Source: CAZFER01 sp964517495 (lineage in GTDB: Bacteria; Hinthialibacterota; Hinthialibacteria; Hinthialibacterales; Hinthialibacteraceae). From it: DNA of 64,000 nt. The stretch lies in NCBI GenBank assembly GCA_964517495.1, contig CAZFER010000016.1, forward strand, positions 1 to 64,000. The letters are read 5' to 3'. Shown here one piece after another: positions 46,303 through 54,591 of this stretch (positions are counted from its first letter, which is position 1; every line of letters starts with the position of its first letter). The position numbers were made by a program, and so were the translations under genes. Under the pieces are notes generated by a model. It was not told the DNA's origin. It saw nothing but the letters and a program-made list of their open reading frames with translations, and searched no databases.

Positions 46303-46590
46303 ATGAGTATTCAACGAGATGAAGTTAAACATATAGCCTTGTTAAGCCGCTTGGACCTTACAGAAGATGAAGTTGATCTATATACCGGTCATCTTGCCGA
46401 AATTCTTGATTATGTCGAGAAATTAAAATCATTGGATGTGTCTAATGTTGAGCCTATGTCTCATGCGGTTCCCATGTCAAACGTGATGCGGGATGACACC
46501 ATCGAGCCATCTTTGTCCAGTGAAGACGCCTTGAAAAATGCTCCAGACCGTGACGGCCCCAACTTCCGGGTACCCCGTGTCACTGAATAA
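46303..46590 (+). CDS. gatC: aspartyl/glutamyl-tRNA amidotransferase subunit C
   Basis: 95 residues with the GatC hallmarks: VKHIALLSRLDLTEDEV, LDYVEKLKSLDVSNVEPMSHA and an RDDTIEPSL stretch, ending FRVPRVTE. GatC supports the GatA-GatB amidotransferase that makes Gln-tRNA(Gln) or Asn-tRNA(Asn). gatA and gatB are not in the window. It lies 13 bases after the AmaP-like gene. Confidence 0.93.
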   Translation: MSIQRDEVKHIALLSRLDLTEDEVDLYTGHLAEILDYVEKLKSLDVSNVEPMSHAVPMSNVMRDDTIEPSLSSEDALKNAPDRDGPNFRVPRVTE

Positions 46591-46611
46591 TACCTCCCTG
46601 CTATTCATATC

Positions 46612-47394
46612 ATGCCCAGCAAGGTTGTTTTAGGTATGACCTCTATTACGAAATGGAAAGGAATTGTAGCACTAACACTCGGATTGAGTTTCATCTGCCC
46701 TTTCATTGGTTGGACTCATGGAGCAGACACCTATAATCTTCTTATCAAATTGTTTGTCGAAGAATACCGAGACCGCTATACCAGAACGCTTGAAACAGAT
46801 TCAGGCACATGGAGCGCTTATCCTATTGGTCCTCATTATATTCGATTTGAAGAAACTTATTACAAATACATTTACTCCTTTCTCTTCCCCACAAATCAAT
46901 TGGTACCCGAGACAAAAGACTTAAATTTATCTGAAGATTCCGTTAGTTTTCTTGTTATCTTCTCACCAAAACATGAGCCGAAACCGCTTCTTAAAGATGC
47001 ATCACCTGAGTGGTTTTCTCTGGTGGGAGAAGAATTAGGATTGAATCATATCAAAGCGAAAGAAATCTATAGTGATCCCATACGTTCATTCCCTAAAATT
47101 CGAGACTCACGTCCCCAATCCAGTTTAGTCACATTTACAATTCAAACCTCATTTAAATCGGGATCGAGAGAGGAAAATGTCCCAATTCAGTTGTATTGCC
47201 AACATCCTGAAGTAGCAAATACAATTTCGTTTGAATGGACTGTGCCTGACACGTTTCCTGTTGGAAACCGCCGTTATGCTGCCAAAATTTGGAAAGTAGC
47301 TCGCGAGCGATATGCCTCCATGCCCATGCCAACTCATGTACCGCGTATGGATCAGACTCCCACTCCAACTCCAATAGAAAGAAATAACTCATGA
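46612..47394 (+). CDS. exported protein of unknown function
   Basis: 260 residues with an N-terminal hydrophobic segment (GIVALTLGLSFICPFIGWTHGA) that fits a signal peptide. Starts at 46612 and 46636 are both possible. The body has no recognised domain; it ends in a Pro/Thr-rich tail (MPMPTHVPRMDQTPTPTP). The stop overlaps the start of the next gene in ATGA, so the two are coupled. Confidence 0.6.
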   Translation: MPSKVVLGMTSITKWKGIVALTLGLSFICPFIGWTHGADTYNLLIKLFVEEYRDRYTRTLETDSGTWSAYPIGPHYIRFEETYYKYIYSFLFPTNQLVPETKDLNLSEDSVSFLVIFSPKHEPKPLLKDASPEWFSLVGEELGLNHIKAKEIYSDPIRSFPKIRDSRPQSSLVTFTIQTSFKSGSREENVPIQLYCQHPEVANTISFEWTVPDTFPVGNRRYAAKIWKVARERYASMPMPTHVPRMDQTPTPTPIERNNS

Positions 47395-47978
47395 ATCCGT
47401 TACGAATAATTTCCCTTTTATTATTGATTCTTATCGCTGTTTCTATCCCCTCTCATGCCCATTTGAATAGTATTTCCTATTCAACCATCGAGGTTGCCAC
47501 CGACGAAATTCGAATTGAGTTGAGATTCACTTTAATTTGTACATTGGAACTCTTTTCAGTCGATGTGGATGGAGATGGAATTTTAACCAAGGAAGAATTG
47601 CAACCGGCCAAACCAGCGATGTATTATTATCTGACGAACAAAATCAAGATTTTGTCGGGTGGACGCCAGTTACGGATGATATTGAGGAACCTGAGTTTCA
47701 AAGTGGAGGAAGATGACGCCTATACCATTTTTGAACTTGCGTATCCCAAAACAAACGAATCGGATGAGTTCATCATATTATGTAACGTACTTGAAGAGAC
47801 GGATCCTTATCACAAAAACCTGGCTGAAATCAAATATAATGGGAACGATTATTTATATGTTTTCACCAACATGAATTATTTCAACAGCCAGACGGCTTCA
47901 AACGAAGAAACCAAACAGGCAAACGTGCCTGGATCAGCAACAGCCTCTCTCCAGCCATCCGTTAATGAGAAGCAATAA
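47391..47978 (+). CDS. exported protein with one EF-hand-like calcium loop
   Basis: 195 residues with a signal peptide (IISLLLLILIAVSIPSHA), mature start HLNSISYSTIEV. DVDGDGILTKEE near residue 62 matches a 12-residue EF-hand loop (Asp1, Asp3, Asp5, Gly6, Leu8, Glu12). The rest is a beta-rich region of unknown family. It is coupled to the upstream exported protein by a 4-base overlap. Confidence 0.65.
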   Translation: MNPLRIISLLLLILIAVSIPSHAHLNSISYSTIEVATDEIRIELRFTLICTLELFSVDVDGDGILTKEELQPAKPAMYYYLTNKIKILSGGRQLRMILRNLSFKVEEDDAYTIFELAYPKTNESDEFIILCNVLEETDPYHKNLAEIKYNGNDYLYVFTNMNYFNSQTASNEETKQANVPGSATASLQPSVNEKQ

Positions 47979-48014
47979 TTAAGTCTATTAATTAATCCCA
48001 AGCAACCTCAGTAC

Positions 48015-49076
48015 TTAGTTATCACGTAATAGTTCTCTTTTCAGTTTCAGGTGTTCCTCATAGGTTTTAGAAAATCGTGCAGAGCCGTCTTTGGTCGTGA
48101 TGAAATAGAGGTAATCTGTATCGGCCGGTTGTAAGGCCGCCCGCAAGGACGCTTCTCCCGGATTACAGATTGCCGCTGGGGGCAAGCCTTTGTTTTTGTA
48201 TGTGTTATAAGGTGAATCGATTTCTTTATCCTTCACCTGAATGGAACGTGACCAATCCTGAAGAATATAATGGATAGTGCTATCCGCTTGCAAGGCCATA
48301 TTTTTCTTGATGCGATTAACAAAGACGGATGCGATTTTGGCTCGGTCTTCATCTTTTTTGGCTTCTTTTTCGATGATTGAGGCCAAAACCACGACGTTGT
48401 GGACTTCTTTTTTAGGTCCTGCTTCTTTGTCTTCCCACCACCAACCTGTTTCTTTCACAGCAAGGGCTTCATTCAGGATTTCGTCCCATTTTTCGTTAAA
48501 ATACCTTACCATACGGTCGAAAATGCGGATGGTTTCCTGGTTCTTTTCGAAAAAGTAGGTCTGTGGGTAGAGTACACCTTCACAGGCCGCGTTTGCTCCA
48601 CCCGGGGCCTGAACGATAACAAAAGGAAAGACATCCCGGCTTTGGCATTCTTCCAAAAAGGCCTCTTTGGTGCAAATTTCAAGTTCTTCCAATGCTTCAG
48701 CGATTTGCACTTGGGTATAGCCTTCGGGAATAAGGAGTGAACGGTAATAATGTTTGCCTTCTGCAAACATGGTGATAACTTCACAGGGTGTTTGAGTCCC
48801 TTTGATCTGATATTCGCCGGCTTGCAGTTTATCGGCGAAACCTCGTAAATCCGCCAATATAAGGAACATGGTGGTATTTTCAATCACACCTTTTTCCACC
48901 AGCAAAGCAGCGATTTGACGCGCTCCCTTCCCCTCCGCTATTTCGATACGAAAACTTTGTCCTTCTTCGCCCCACGGTGTGTTCCACTTGCGGTATTCGA
49001 GATACCCCAAAACAGCGGCCCCCAAGACAACCAGGATTATAAGGAAAACCAATCCTCGTATAAATAACTTTCTCAT
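48015..49076 (-). CDS. mltG: endolytic murein transglycosylase
   Basis: 353 residues with one N-terminal membrane helix (about 7-27). The YceG domain includes IPEGYTQVQIAEAL, EGVLYPQTYFF, the catalytic-region ASIIEKEA and the C-terminal SPYNTYKNKGLPPAAICNPG. MltG cuts nascent glycan strands and sets their length. It is transcribed alone, converging on the 45-48 kb operon. Confidence 0.95.
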   Translation of the reverse strand: MRKLFIRGLVFLIILVVLGAAVLGYLEYRKWNTPWGEEGQSFRIEIAEGKGARQIAALLVEKGVIENTTMFLILADLRGFADKLQAGEYQIKGTQTPCEVITMFAEGKHYYRSLLIPEGYTQVQIAEALEELEICTKEAFLEECQSRDVFPFVIVQAPGGANAACEGVLYPQTYFFEKNQETIRIFDRMVRYFNEKWDEILNEALAVKETGWWWEDKEAGPKKEVHNVVVLASIIEKEAKKDEDRAKIASVFVNRIKKNMALQADSTIHYILQDWSRSIQVKDKEIDSPYNTYKNKGLPPAAICNPGEASLRAALQPADTDYLYFITTKDGSARFSKTYEEHLKLKRELLRDN

Positions 49077-49302
49077 TTCGTACCAGGCTCCACTTTGATA
49101 AAATTTTCGTATTCAAGTCAAGGCAAGGAACTAGCAGCGTATATGGGAGGCCACTAGCTCCGGCCTTATTTTAAAGCTCTTTTCCCTGTTTAATAAGTCT
49201 TTCTATCTTATCATCATTTCAATTATAATTCGAAGGTAGAAATGTAAAAAAGTTGTCGAAAAAATTTAACAAGGATTTTGAATCCAAAATGGGAGAGTTC
49301 AA

Positions 49303-50673
49303 GTGAATTCGATCATTCAAACGATAAAAAAACAACATAAAAACAATATTGAGGATTTGATACATTTCCTGAAAATCCCAAGTGTCAGCGCCCAAAAAAA
49401 ACATCAGAGCGATTGCCAGGCGGCCGCCGAATTTTTGATGGATCACCTCAAAGCGATGGGACTTGACGCAACTCTGCATAAAACACCCGGAAATCCTGTG
49501 ATCACAGCGAAGTATCATTGCGGCGATCAAGCCCCAACTATTTTGATTTATGGGCATTATGATGTTCAACCGGCTGAACCGTTTGAATTATGGAAATCGC
49601 CTCCTTTTGAACCCCAGATTCGAAAAAAGAACCTCTATGCGCGGGGAGCTACAGATGATAAAGGTCAATTAATGACTCATATTAAAGCGGTTGAAGCCCA
49701 TCTTGAAACCAATGGCCATTTGCCGGTCAATGTCATCTTTCTTATAGAAGGTGAAGAGGAAATCGCTAGCAATACCCTGGAAAATTTCATAAATGAAAAT
49801 CGTGAGTTACTAAAAAGTGATATCGCATTGATTAGCGATTCATCCCAGTTTGGCCCCGATATGCCCGCCATATGTTATGGATTACGGGGGATTTGCGTGG
49901 AAGAAATTCGAGTTGAAGGCCCTGGGCAGGATTTACACTCCGGATCGTTTGGGGGAGCAGTGCCGAATCCATTAAACGAACTTTGTACCATCGTTTCAAA
50001 ACTGAAGGATGATAAAGGCACAATCCTGATCCCGGGATTTTACGATGATGTGCTTCCATTAGAGGATTGGGAACGGGAAGCATTCAACCAACTGCCGTGG
50101 GATGATGAATCCTTTTGTTGCGAGTTAAAACTCACGGGACTGTCTGGTGAAAATGGATTTACAACACTGGAGCGTAAATGGGCTCGGCCAACGTTGGATT
50201 TAAACGGTATTTATGGCGGTTATCAGGGTGAGGGAGCAAAAACCATCATTCCAGCATGGGGAGGTGCCAAGATATCCATGCGGCTGGTTCCCGATCAATC
50301 TCCCCAAAAGATAAGCCGTTTATTTCGCGAATACATCAATGAAATTGCACCGTCGTATATTCGATTTCATTTTGCACCTACTTCCGGTTGCGGGCCTGTG
50401 CGGTTTCCCCGCTCTGCAAAGTTTATGCAGGAGGCGGAAAAAGCTATCGAAACGGGATTTGGTGTTAAACCGGTCTATATCCGTGAAGGAGGTTCCATTC
50501 CCATTGTCCTCACCCTGAAAGAAGAACTGGGATTGCATACCTTATTACTGGGTTGGGGGCAGCCGGATGATAATCCGCATTCTCCCAATGAGAAGTTCTC
50601 CCTCAAGGATTTCGAACGTGGGACCATTTCATCCGCCTGTTTTCTCCAATTATGTGGAGAAAATCCAAGTTAG
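49303..50673 (+). CDS. M20-family metallopeptidase (dipeptidase-like)
   Basis: 456 residues starting with GTG at 49303 with GGGAGAG five bases upstream. Motifs of the dizinc M20 family are YGHYDVQPAEP (metal His and Asp), ARGATDDKGQ (bridging Asp), EGEEEIAS (catalytic Glu) and HSPNEKFSL near the end (metal His). The length matches the CNDP/dipeptidase branch. It has no signal peptide and should cleave cytoplasmic dipeptides or N-acylated amino acids. Confidence 0.92.
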   Translation: MNSIIQTIKKQHKNNIEDLIHFLKIPSVSAQKKHQSDCQAAAEFLMDHLKAMGLDATLHKTPGNPVITAKYHCGDQAPTILIYGHYDVQPAEPFELWKSPPFEPQIRKKNLYARGATDDKGQLMTHIKAVEAHLETNGHLPVNVIFLIEGEEEIASNTLENFINENRELLKSDIALISDSSQFGPDMPAICYGLRGICVEEIRVEGPGQDLHSGSFGGAVPNPLNELCTIVSKLKDDKGTILIPGFYDDVLPLEDWEREAFNQLPWDDESFCCELKLTGLSGENGFTTLERKWARPTLDLNGIYGGYQGEGAKTIIPAWGGAKISMRLVPDQSPQKISRLFREYINEIAPSYIRFHFAPTSGCGPVRFPRSAKFMQEAEKAIETGFGVKPVYIREGGSIPIVLTLKEELGLHTLLLGWGQPDDNPHSPNEKFSLKDFERGTISSACFLQLCGENPS

Positions 50674-50694
50674 ATATTCGTATATTTCTAAGCC

Positions 50695-51831
50695 TTAATC
50701 CTTAATAGCGAATTGGAAAATGGTGGTTTGGTTGTAGGTTTCATCCGGCCTTAATTCGGTTGTTGGGAAGTAGGCCCGGTTTGGGGTGTCTGGGAAATGT
50801 TGGGTTTCCAGGCAAAATCCATGATAAGGGCCATAAGGTTTACCATCACCTTGATACCGGTCACTCAATCCTTTTGCGGTGTAAAGTTGAACACCTGGAT
50901 GCGTGGTAAGAACCGTCATAAGCCTACCGCTTTGGGGATCATAGGCTCGGGCTGCCAATGACAATTGATGAGGTGTATTTTTGTTTAGAACATAACAATG
51001 GTCATAATTTTCATCTTCAACCTGCTCGATTCTGGAACCAATTGTTGAGGTCATACGAAAATCCATAGGTGTATTTTGAACGGAGACAATTTCACCGGTG
51101 GGAATTTTGTTGGGATGAGCGGCTAAATAAAAATCTGCATTCAGCATCAGTTCATGATCAAGCACATTACCATTTCCCGCCCCTGCCAGGTTAAAATAAG
51201 CGTGGTTGGTTAAGTTGAGATGGGTTGGTTTATCGGTTTTTGCCCCATATTCAATAATCAATTCATTCTTGTTTGTAAGTTTATATGAAACGGATACATG
51301 AAGGTTTCCTGGATAGCCTTCATCACCATCAGGGCTGAAGTATTTCAACAAAACACCCGTAAAGGCTGGAGCCTTGACAGGGAAAGCCTGCCATACCTTT
51401 TTTTGAAATCCCTGTCGTCCACCATGGATGTGATTTTTCCCCGCATTGGGTGTAACAAAATGCTCTTTCCCATCCAAAACAAAACAAGCCCCTGCAATTC
51501 GATTGGCAAAGCGGCCAACGACGGAACCGAATAAGGGGTGCCCTTTATAATAGTCATCAAACGTATCTAAAAAGAGGGTGATATTTTCAAGGTTCCCTTC
51601 CCTATCGGGTGTTCGAATGGCAATTAAGGTGGCTCCGTAGGTTATTATTTCGGCTTGTAAGCCATTATCATTGGTTAAGGTATACAATTCGATTGGGGTG
51701 CCATCGGGAAGCTGGCCATAGGTGGATTGCTTCACATCCGGTGTAGCGCTTGTAAATAATGGAAAGAAAGATAGTACAAACGAGAAGAGAGATACACCCC
51801 ATATAATTAAAAATCTAAAATGTGTGTTCAT
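50695..51831 (-). CDS. galM: secreted aldose 1-epimerase (galactose mutarotase)
   Basis: 378 residues with a signal peptide (FLIIWGVSLFSFVLSFFPLFTSA). Catalytic features of GalM are GRFANRI, NHIHGGRQGF, the LTNHAYFNLAG His and FCLETQHFPDTPN with the catalytic Glu. It interconverts alpha and beta anomers of sugars, here in the periplasm or outside. Confidence 0.92.
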   Translation of the reverse strand: MNTHFRFLIIWGVSLFSFVLSFFPLFTSATPDVKQSTYGQLPDGTPIELYTLTNDNGLQAEIITYGATLIAIRTPDREGNLENITLFLDTFDDYYKGHPLFGSVVGRFANRIAGACFVLDGKEHFVTPNAGKNHIHGGRQGFQKKVWQAFPVKAPAFTGVLLKYFSPDGDEGYPGNLHVSVSYKLTNKNELIIEYGAKTDKPTHLNLTNHAYFNLAGAGNGNVLDHELMLNADFYLAAHPNKIPTGEIVSVQNTPMDFRMTSTIGSRIEQVEDENYDHCYVLNKNTPHQLSLAARAYDPQSGRLMTVLTTHPGVQLYTAKGLSDRYQGDGKPYGPYHGFCLETQHFPDTPNRAYFPTTELRPDETYNQTTIFQFAIKD

Positions 51832-51940
51832 TTTTCTTGGCTTTCTTATGGTATTTATATACTTTTAAATTCCCTGCAAGCTACACTGATCTTTACCCAA
51901 AAGTTTCTTTAATTAATCGGGATTGTGTGCTAATCCTTCA

Positions 51941-52094
51941 ACCCTCCCCTAGCCCCTCCCAGGCTTGGGAGGGGAATGGTTGCTATACCTGTTTAGCGAT
52001 TCTGAAGCCTCTTGGAATCCCTCTTCGTTATCGGCTATCCACTTCTCCCCCAAGCCTGGGGGAGATACAGAGGGGGTTGATTGTCGGCCCCATA
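51941..52094 (+). repeat. dispersed intergenic repeat, copy C (best preserved)
   Basis: Two hairpins flank the conserved middle: CCCCTCCCA/TGGGAGGGG on the left (about 51957-51974) and CTCCCCCA/TGGGGGAG on the right (about 52046-52064). The conserved GTTTAGCGATTCT and CCCTCTTCGTTATCGGCTA lie between them. It matches copy B for nearly its whole length. Confidence 0.9.
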
Positions 52095-52101
52095 AGCCTA
52101 T

Positions 52102-52149
52102 GCAAGCAAACAAGGGATATTTACCCCTTGTTTGCTTGCTGTTTGAACA
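52102..52149 (-). terminator. long hairpin after the sugar isomerase gene
   Basis: GCAAGCAAACAAGGG pairs with CCCTTGTTTGCTTGC around a short loop, 17 bases after the end of the minus-strand gene at 52166. There is no strong T-run on the minus strand, so its efficiency is uncertain. Confidence 0.6.
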
Positions 52150-52165
52150 ATGATTTAAGCAAGGT

Positions 52166-53254
52166 TTATGCTTTCAATCCCAAGCCAAGTACATCCTTGC
52201 AGTATTTCAGGCTTTGTTCCAGATCCCACATCTGCTGCTTTTTATTGTCGCCTTCCGGGCGGCCTTCGGGTGAGACATAAGGTTTACCTTGTTTGGCCAA
52301 CGCCAGAAACATGGCGAATTCACTGGCGCGGGCTTTAGGATAGATATCCCAAAATTCCTTCTCCAAATAATCAAGCGGCCGTGGATAAACACCCGAGATA
52401 ATCTCCAGGATAAAGGGGGTGTCTGGGCAAAGTTTTTTATACAATTCCAGATAGGCATTCCAATCAACCACACCGTCTCCCATATTGGCCCACATCACGT
52501 TTGCCCCCTTCTCTGTTTCCCATACTTCGCTGTCACGCAAGCCGGTTGACACAGCATAAGGGCCAAGCTGTTCGAGGTTAATCATGGGATCTTCAATTGT
52601 CCAGGTGGCATTACCCGAATCCATCGTCGCACCGACAAAATCTTTACCGGCCTTTTCAATCAAATCCACCAGTTCCCATGCCTGCAAATCTCCCGCGTGG
52701 TTTTCAACCGCGAAGGTCACTTTGGCATCGAGTGCCAGTTTTCTCACTTTTTTAAGCAATTCAACCGTGCTTTTGATATGCCGATAAATTCCACCTTCGC
52801 CTTTTCGATCATCACGGGATCCCAAAAAACAACGCGCCACCGGTGACCCCATATACTTCGCGACTCGAATCACCAAGGCCAAATGTTCTTCTGGTGATCC
52901 ATATTTTGTTATCAGTCGTTTTGAAGTTGGACAAATACCACCCGTTCCAACGTGGACTTCAACCCCCAGTTCGTCAGCCTTGCGCTTCAGTCCTCGCAGA
53001 TAGTCATCTTCAAAACTCTCATAGACCTCCAGGTCTGATAAGAGCAATGTATCAACCCTTAATGAAGCGGCATAGTCCAACAGCTGCGAGGCATTCCACT
53101 TACAAGCCCGAACGGAAAAATTATCAAATCCCAGTTTAATTTTATGGTCCTTCGCCTTGGTTTCACTTGCAAATGCAGGAGTTACCGTCATTGCGGCTCC
53201 CATCGATGCGACTGAACCACAAAACCCACGGCGTGTGATTGTTTTTGATGTCAT
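52166..53254 (-). CDS. TAT-exported sugar phosphate isomerase/epimerase-like TIM-barrel protein
   Basis: 362 residues. The N-terminus has a twin-arginine signal (TRRGFCGSVASMGAAM, then TPAFAS), so it is predicted to be exported folded. The mature part is a xylose-isomerase-like AP-endonuclease-2 TIM barrel (FDNFSVRACKWNASQLLDY; FAVENHAGDL; GATMDSGNATW; LEIISGVYPR). Glu, Asp and His residues typical of the metal site are present. Substrate unknown, but such proteins work on sugars near DUF1080 and ThuA-like proteins. Confidence 0.85.
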   Translation of the reverse strand: MTSKTITRRGFCGSVASMGAAMTVTPAFASETKAKDHKIKLGFDNFSVRACKWNASQLLDYAASLRVDTLLLSDLEVYESFEDDYLRGLKRKADELGVEVHVGTGGICPTSKRLITKYGSPEEHLALVIRVAKYMGSPVARCFLGSRDDRKGEGGIYRHIKSTVELLKKVRKLALDAKVTFAVENHAGDLQAWELVDLIEKAGKDFVGATMDSGNATWTIEDPMINLEQLGPYAVSTGLRDSEVWETEKGANVMWANMGDGVVDWNAYLELYKKLCPDTPFILEIISGVYPRPLDYLEKEFWDIYPKARASEFAMFLALAKQGKPYVSPEGRPEGDNKKQQMWDLEQSLKYCKDVLGLGLKA

Positions 53255-53344
53255 CTATCTTGCCTCCCATTAATTTACGTTGGATAGACATTGATGTGTC
53301 GTATAGTTTATAAATCGATAATGTAACACAAACCACGTTCAATA

Positions 53345-53373
53345 AAAAAGGCACGCGCAAAACGTGCCTTTTT
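53345..53373. terminator. bidirectional terminator after the outer-membrane protein gene
   Basis: AAAAAGGCACG pairs with CGTGCCTTTTT. On the minus strand it follows the gene that ends at 53410. Confidence 0.9.
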
Positions 53374-53409
53374 AGATGTTCTGAATTTAAATTTCAATTT
53401 GATCTCTGC

Positions 53410-54519
53410 TTAGAATTCATACGATAATCCAAAGACGTGCATAAAGTCTCCGTCTCCACCAGTATCGGAGTAAATAAAGCCATAATCCAAGGTGATTTCT
53501 TCATACACATAGCCCAAACCACCGGTAAAACCGCTGACGGATGGATCAGCGCCAAAGCCGGCATCCTCTTCATAATCAAAATTTTCAAATTGGTAACCAC
53601 CGCGGAGGTAAAGATTTTCATATATTTCATATTCAGCGCCGAGGTGCACACCGAATAAGTCCTCTTCGGTATCACCCGTTGAGAAATCCAATTCACGGTT
53701 TTCAAATTTAACATCCATCGCCAGCAGCAAGGGTAAATCCACCATAGGATTCCAAGCCACACCGCCGCGCACGGCCCAGCTATCGGCATCACCGTCTCCA
53801 GCGCCACCGACTTCCCAATCGCCGATTCCATAATATCCATCCAAACCAAAGATCAGGTTTTCACGTAATGTATATTGCAAACCAACCTGGTTGCGATGGC
53901 CGGAGAAGTCTTCGCTCACTCCAAACCATACGCCGGGATTGGGAGCGATCTCAATGAGTTCAGAATCAGATTGCCAATCAATGTAGCTGTAACGATAACC
54001 TATCGACAATCCTTCCATATATCGGTACGCTGCGGTTAAGGATACCGCATGCCGATCCAGGTTGCCTTCCGAGCCAAAAGTGGGGAAACCTGAATAGGGG
54101 CCAGCTTCGCTCTCATCATCACGGTAGTTGTAAGTAAGCCCTAATCCACCCCAATCAAATGGATAGGCAATGCCACCGCCTAGGCTCCACAATTCCGTAT
54201 CGGCATGCCCTGTTGTGGGCGTGCCAGTAAAATTCTGAGCGCTGGTGCCCGTGATTTCATCAAGATCACCTTGCAGCATGAGGACGCGTTTTTCGATAAA
54301 TCCCAAACTGGCCGGGTTACCGATAAGGCCAAGTTCACCACCACGCAGAGCGCTGTACGCACCCCCCATACCGGCGGATCGCGCGGACAAACCTAAATTG
54401 TAAAACAAATATCGGTTGTAATGTGCGGAAAAATCGTTGTTTTGTGCGCTTGCCAGGTTTGGCAAGATGGCTGCACCTAACAAACTTAGCACCAACACTG
54501 GTATCCATTTACGCTTCAT
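53410..54519 (-). CDS. outer-membrane beta-barrel protein (FadL/PorV-like)
   Basis: 369 residues from the ATG at 54519, which gives a compact signal peptide (KRKWIPVLVLSLLGAAILPNLASAQ); an ATG at 54555 with AAGAGG nine bases upstream is an alternative. The mature protein starts with LSARSAGMGGAYSALRGGELGLIGNPASLGF, the conserved N-terminal motif of FadL/PorV/UPF0164 barrels. It has many alternating beta strands and ends in a C-terminal Phe (HVFGLSYEF), as outer-membrane proteins do. This is the best evidence for a diderm envelope. Cargo or secretion role is unknown. Confidence 0.82.
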   Translation of the reverse strand: MKRKWIPVLVLSLLGAAILPNLASAQNNDFSAHYNRYLFYNLGLSARSAGMGGAYSALRGGELGLIGNPASLGFIEKRVLMLQGDLDEITGTSAQNFTGTPTTGHADTELWSLGGGIAYPFDWGGLGLTYNYRDDESEAGPYSGFPTFGSEGNLDRHAVSLTAAYRYMEGLSIGYRYSYIDWQSDSELIEIAPNPGVWFGVSEDFSGHRNQVGLQYTLRENLIFGLDGYYGIGDWEVGGAGDGDADSWAVRGGVAWNPMVDLPLLLAMDVKFENRELDFSTGDTEEDLFGVHLGAEYEIYENLYLRGGYQFENFDYEEDAGFGADPSVSGFTGGLGYVYEEITLDYGFIYSDTGGDGDFMHVFGLSYEF

Positions 54520-54591
54520 ATTTGTGAACCCCCGCACTGAACTTATTGTTTTCATACCAATGGGCCTCTTTTCTTACAAGTATTCTTCGTT

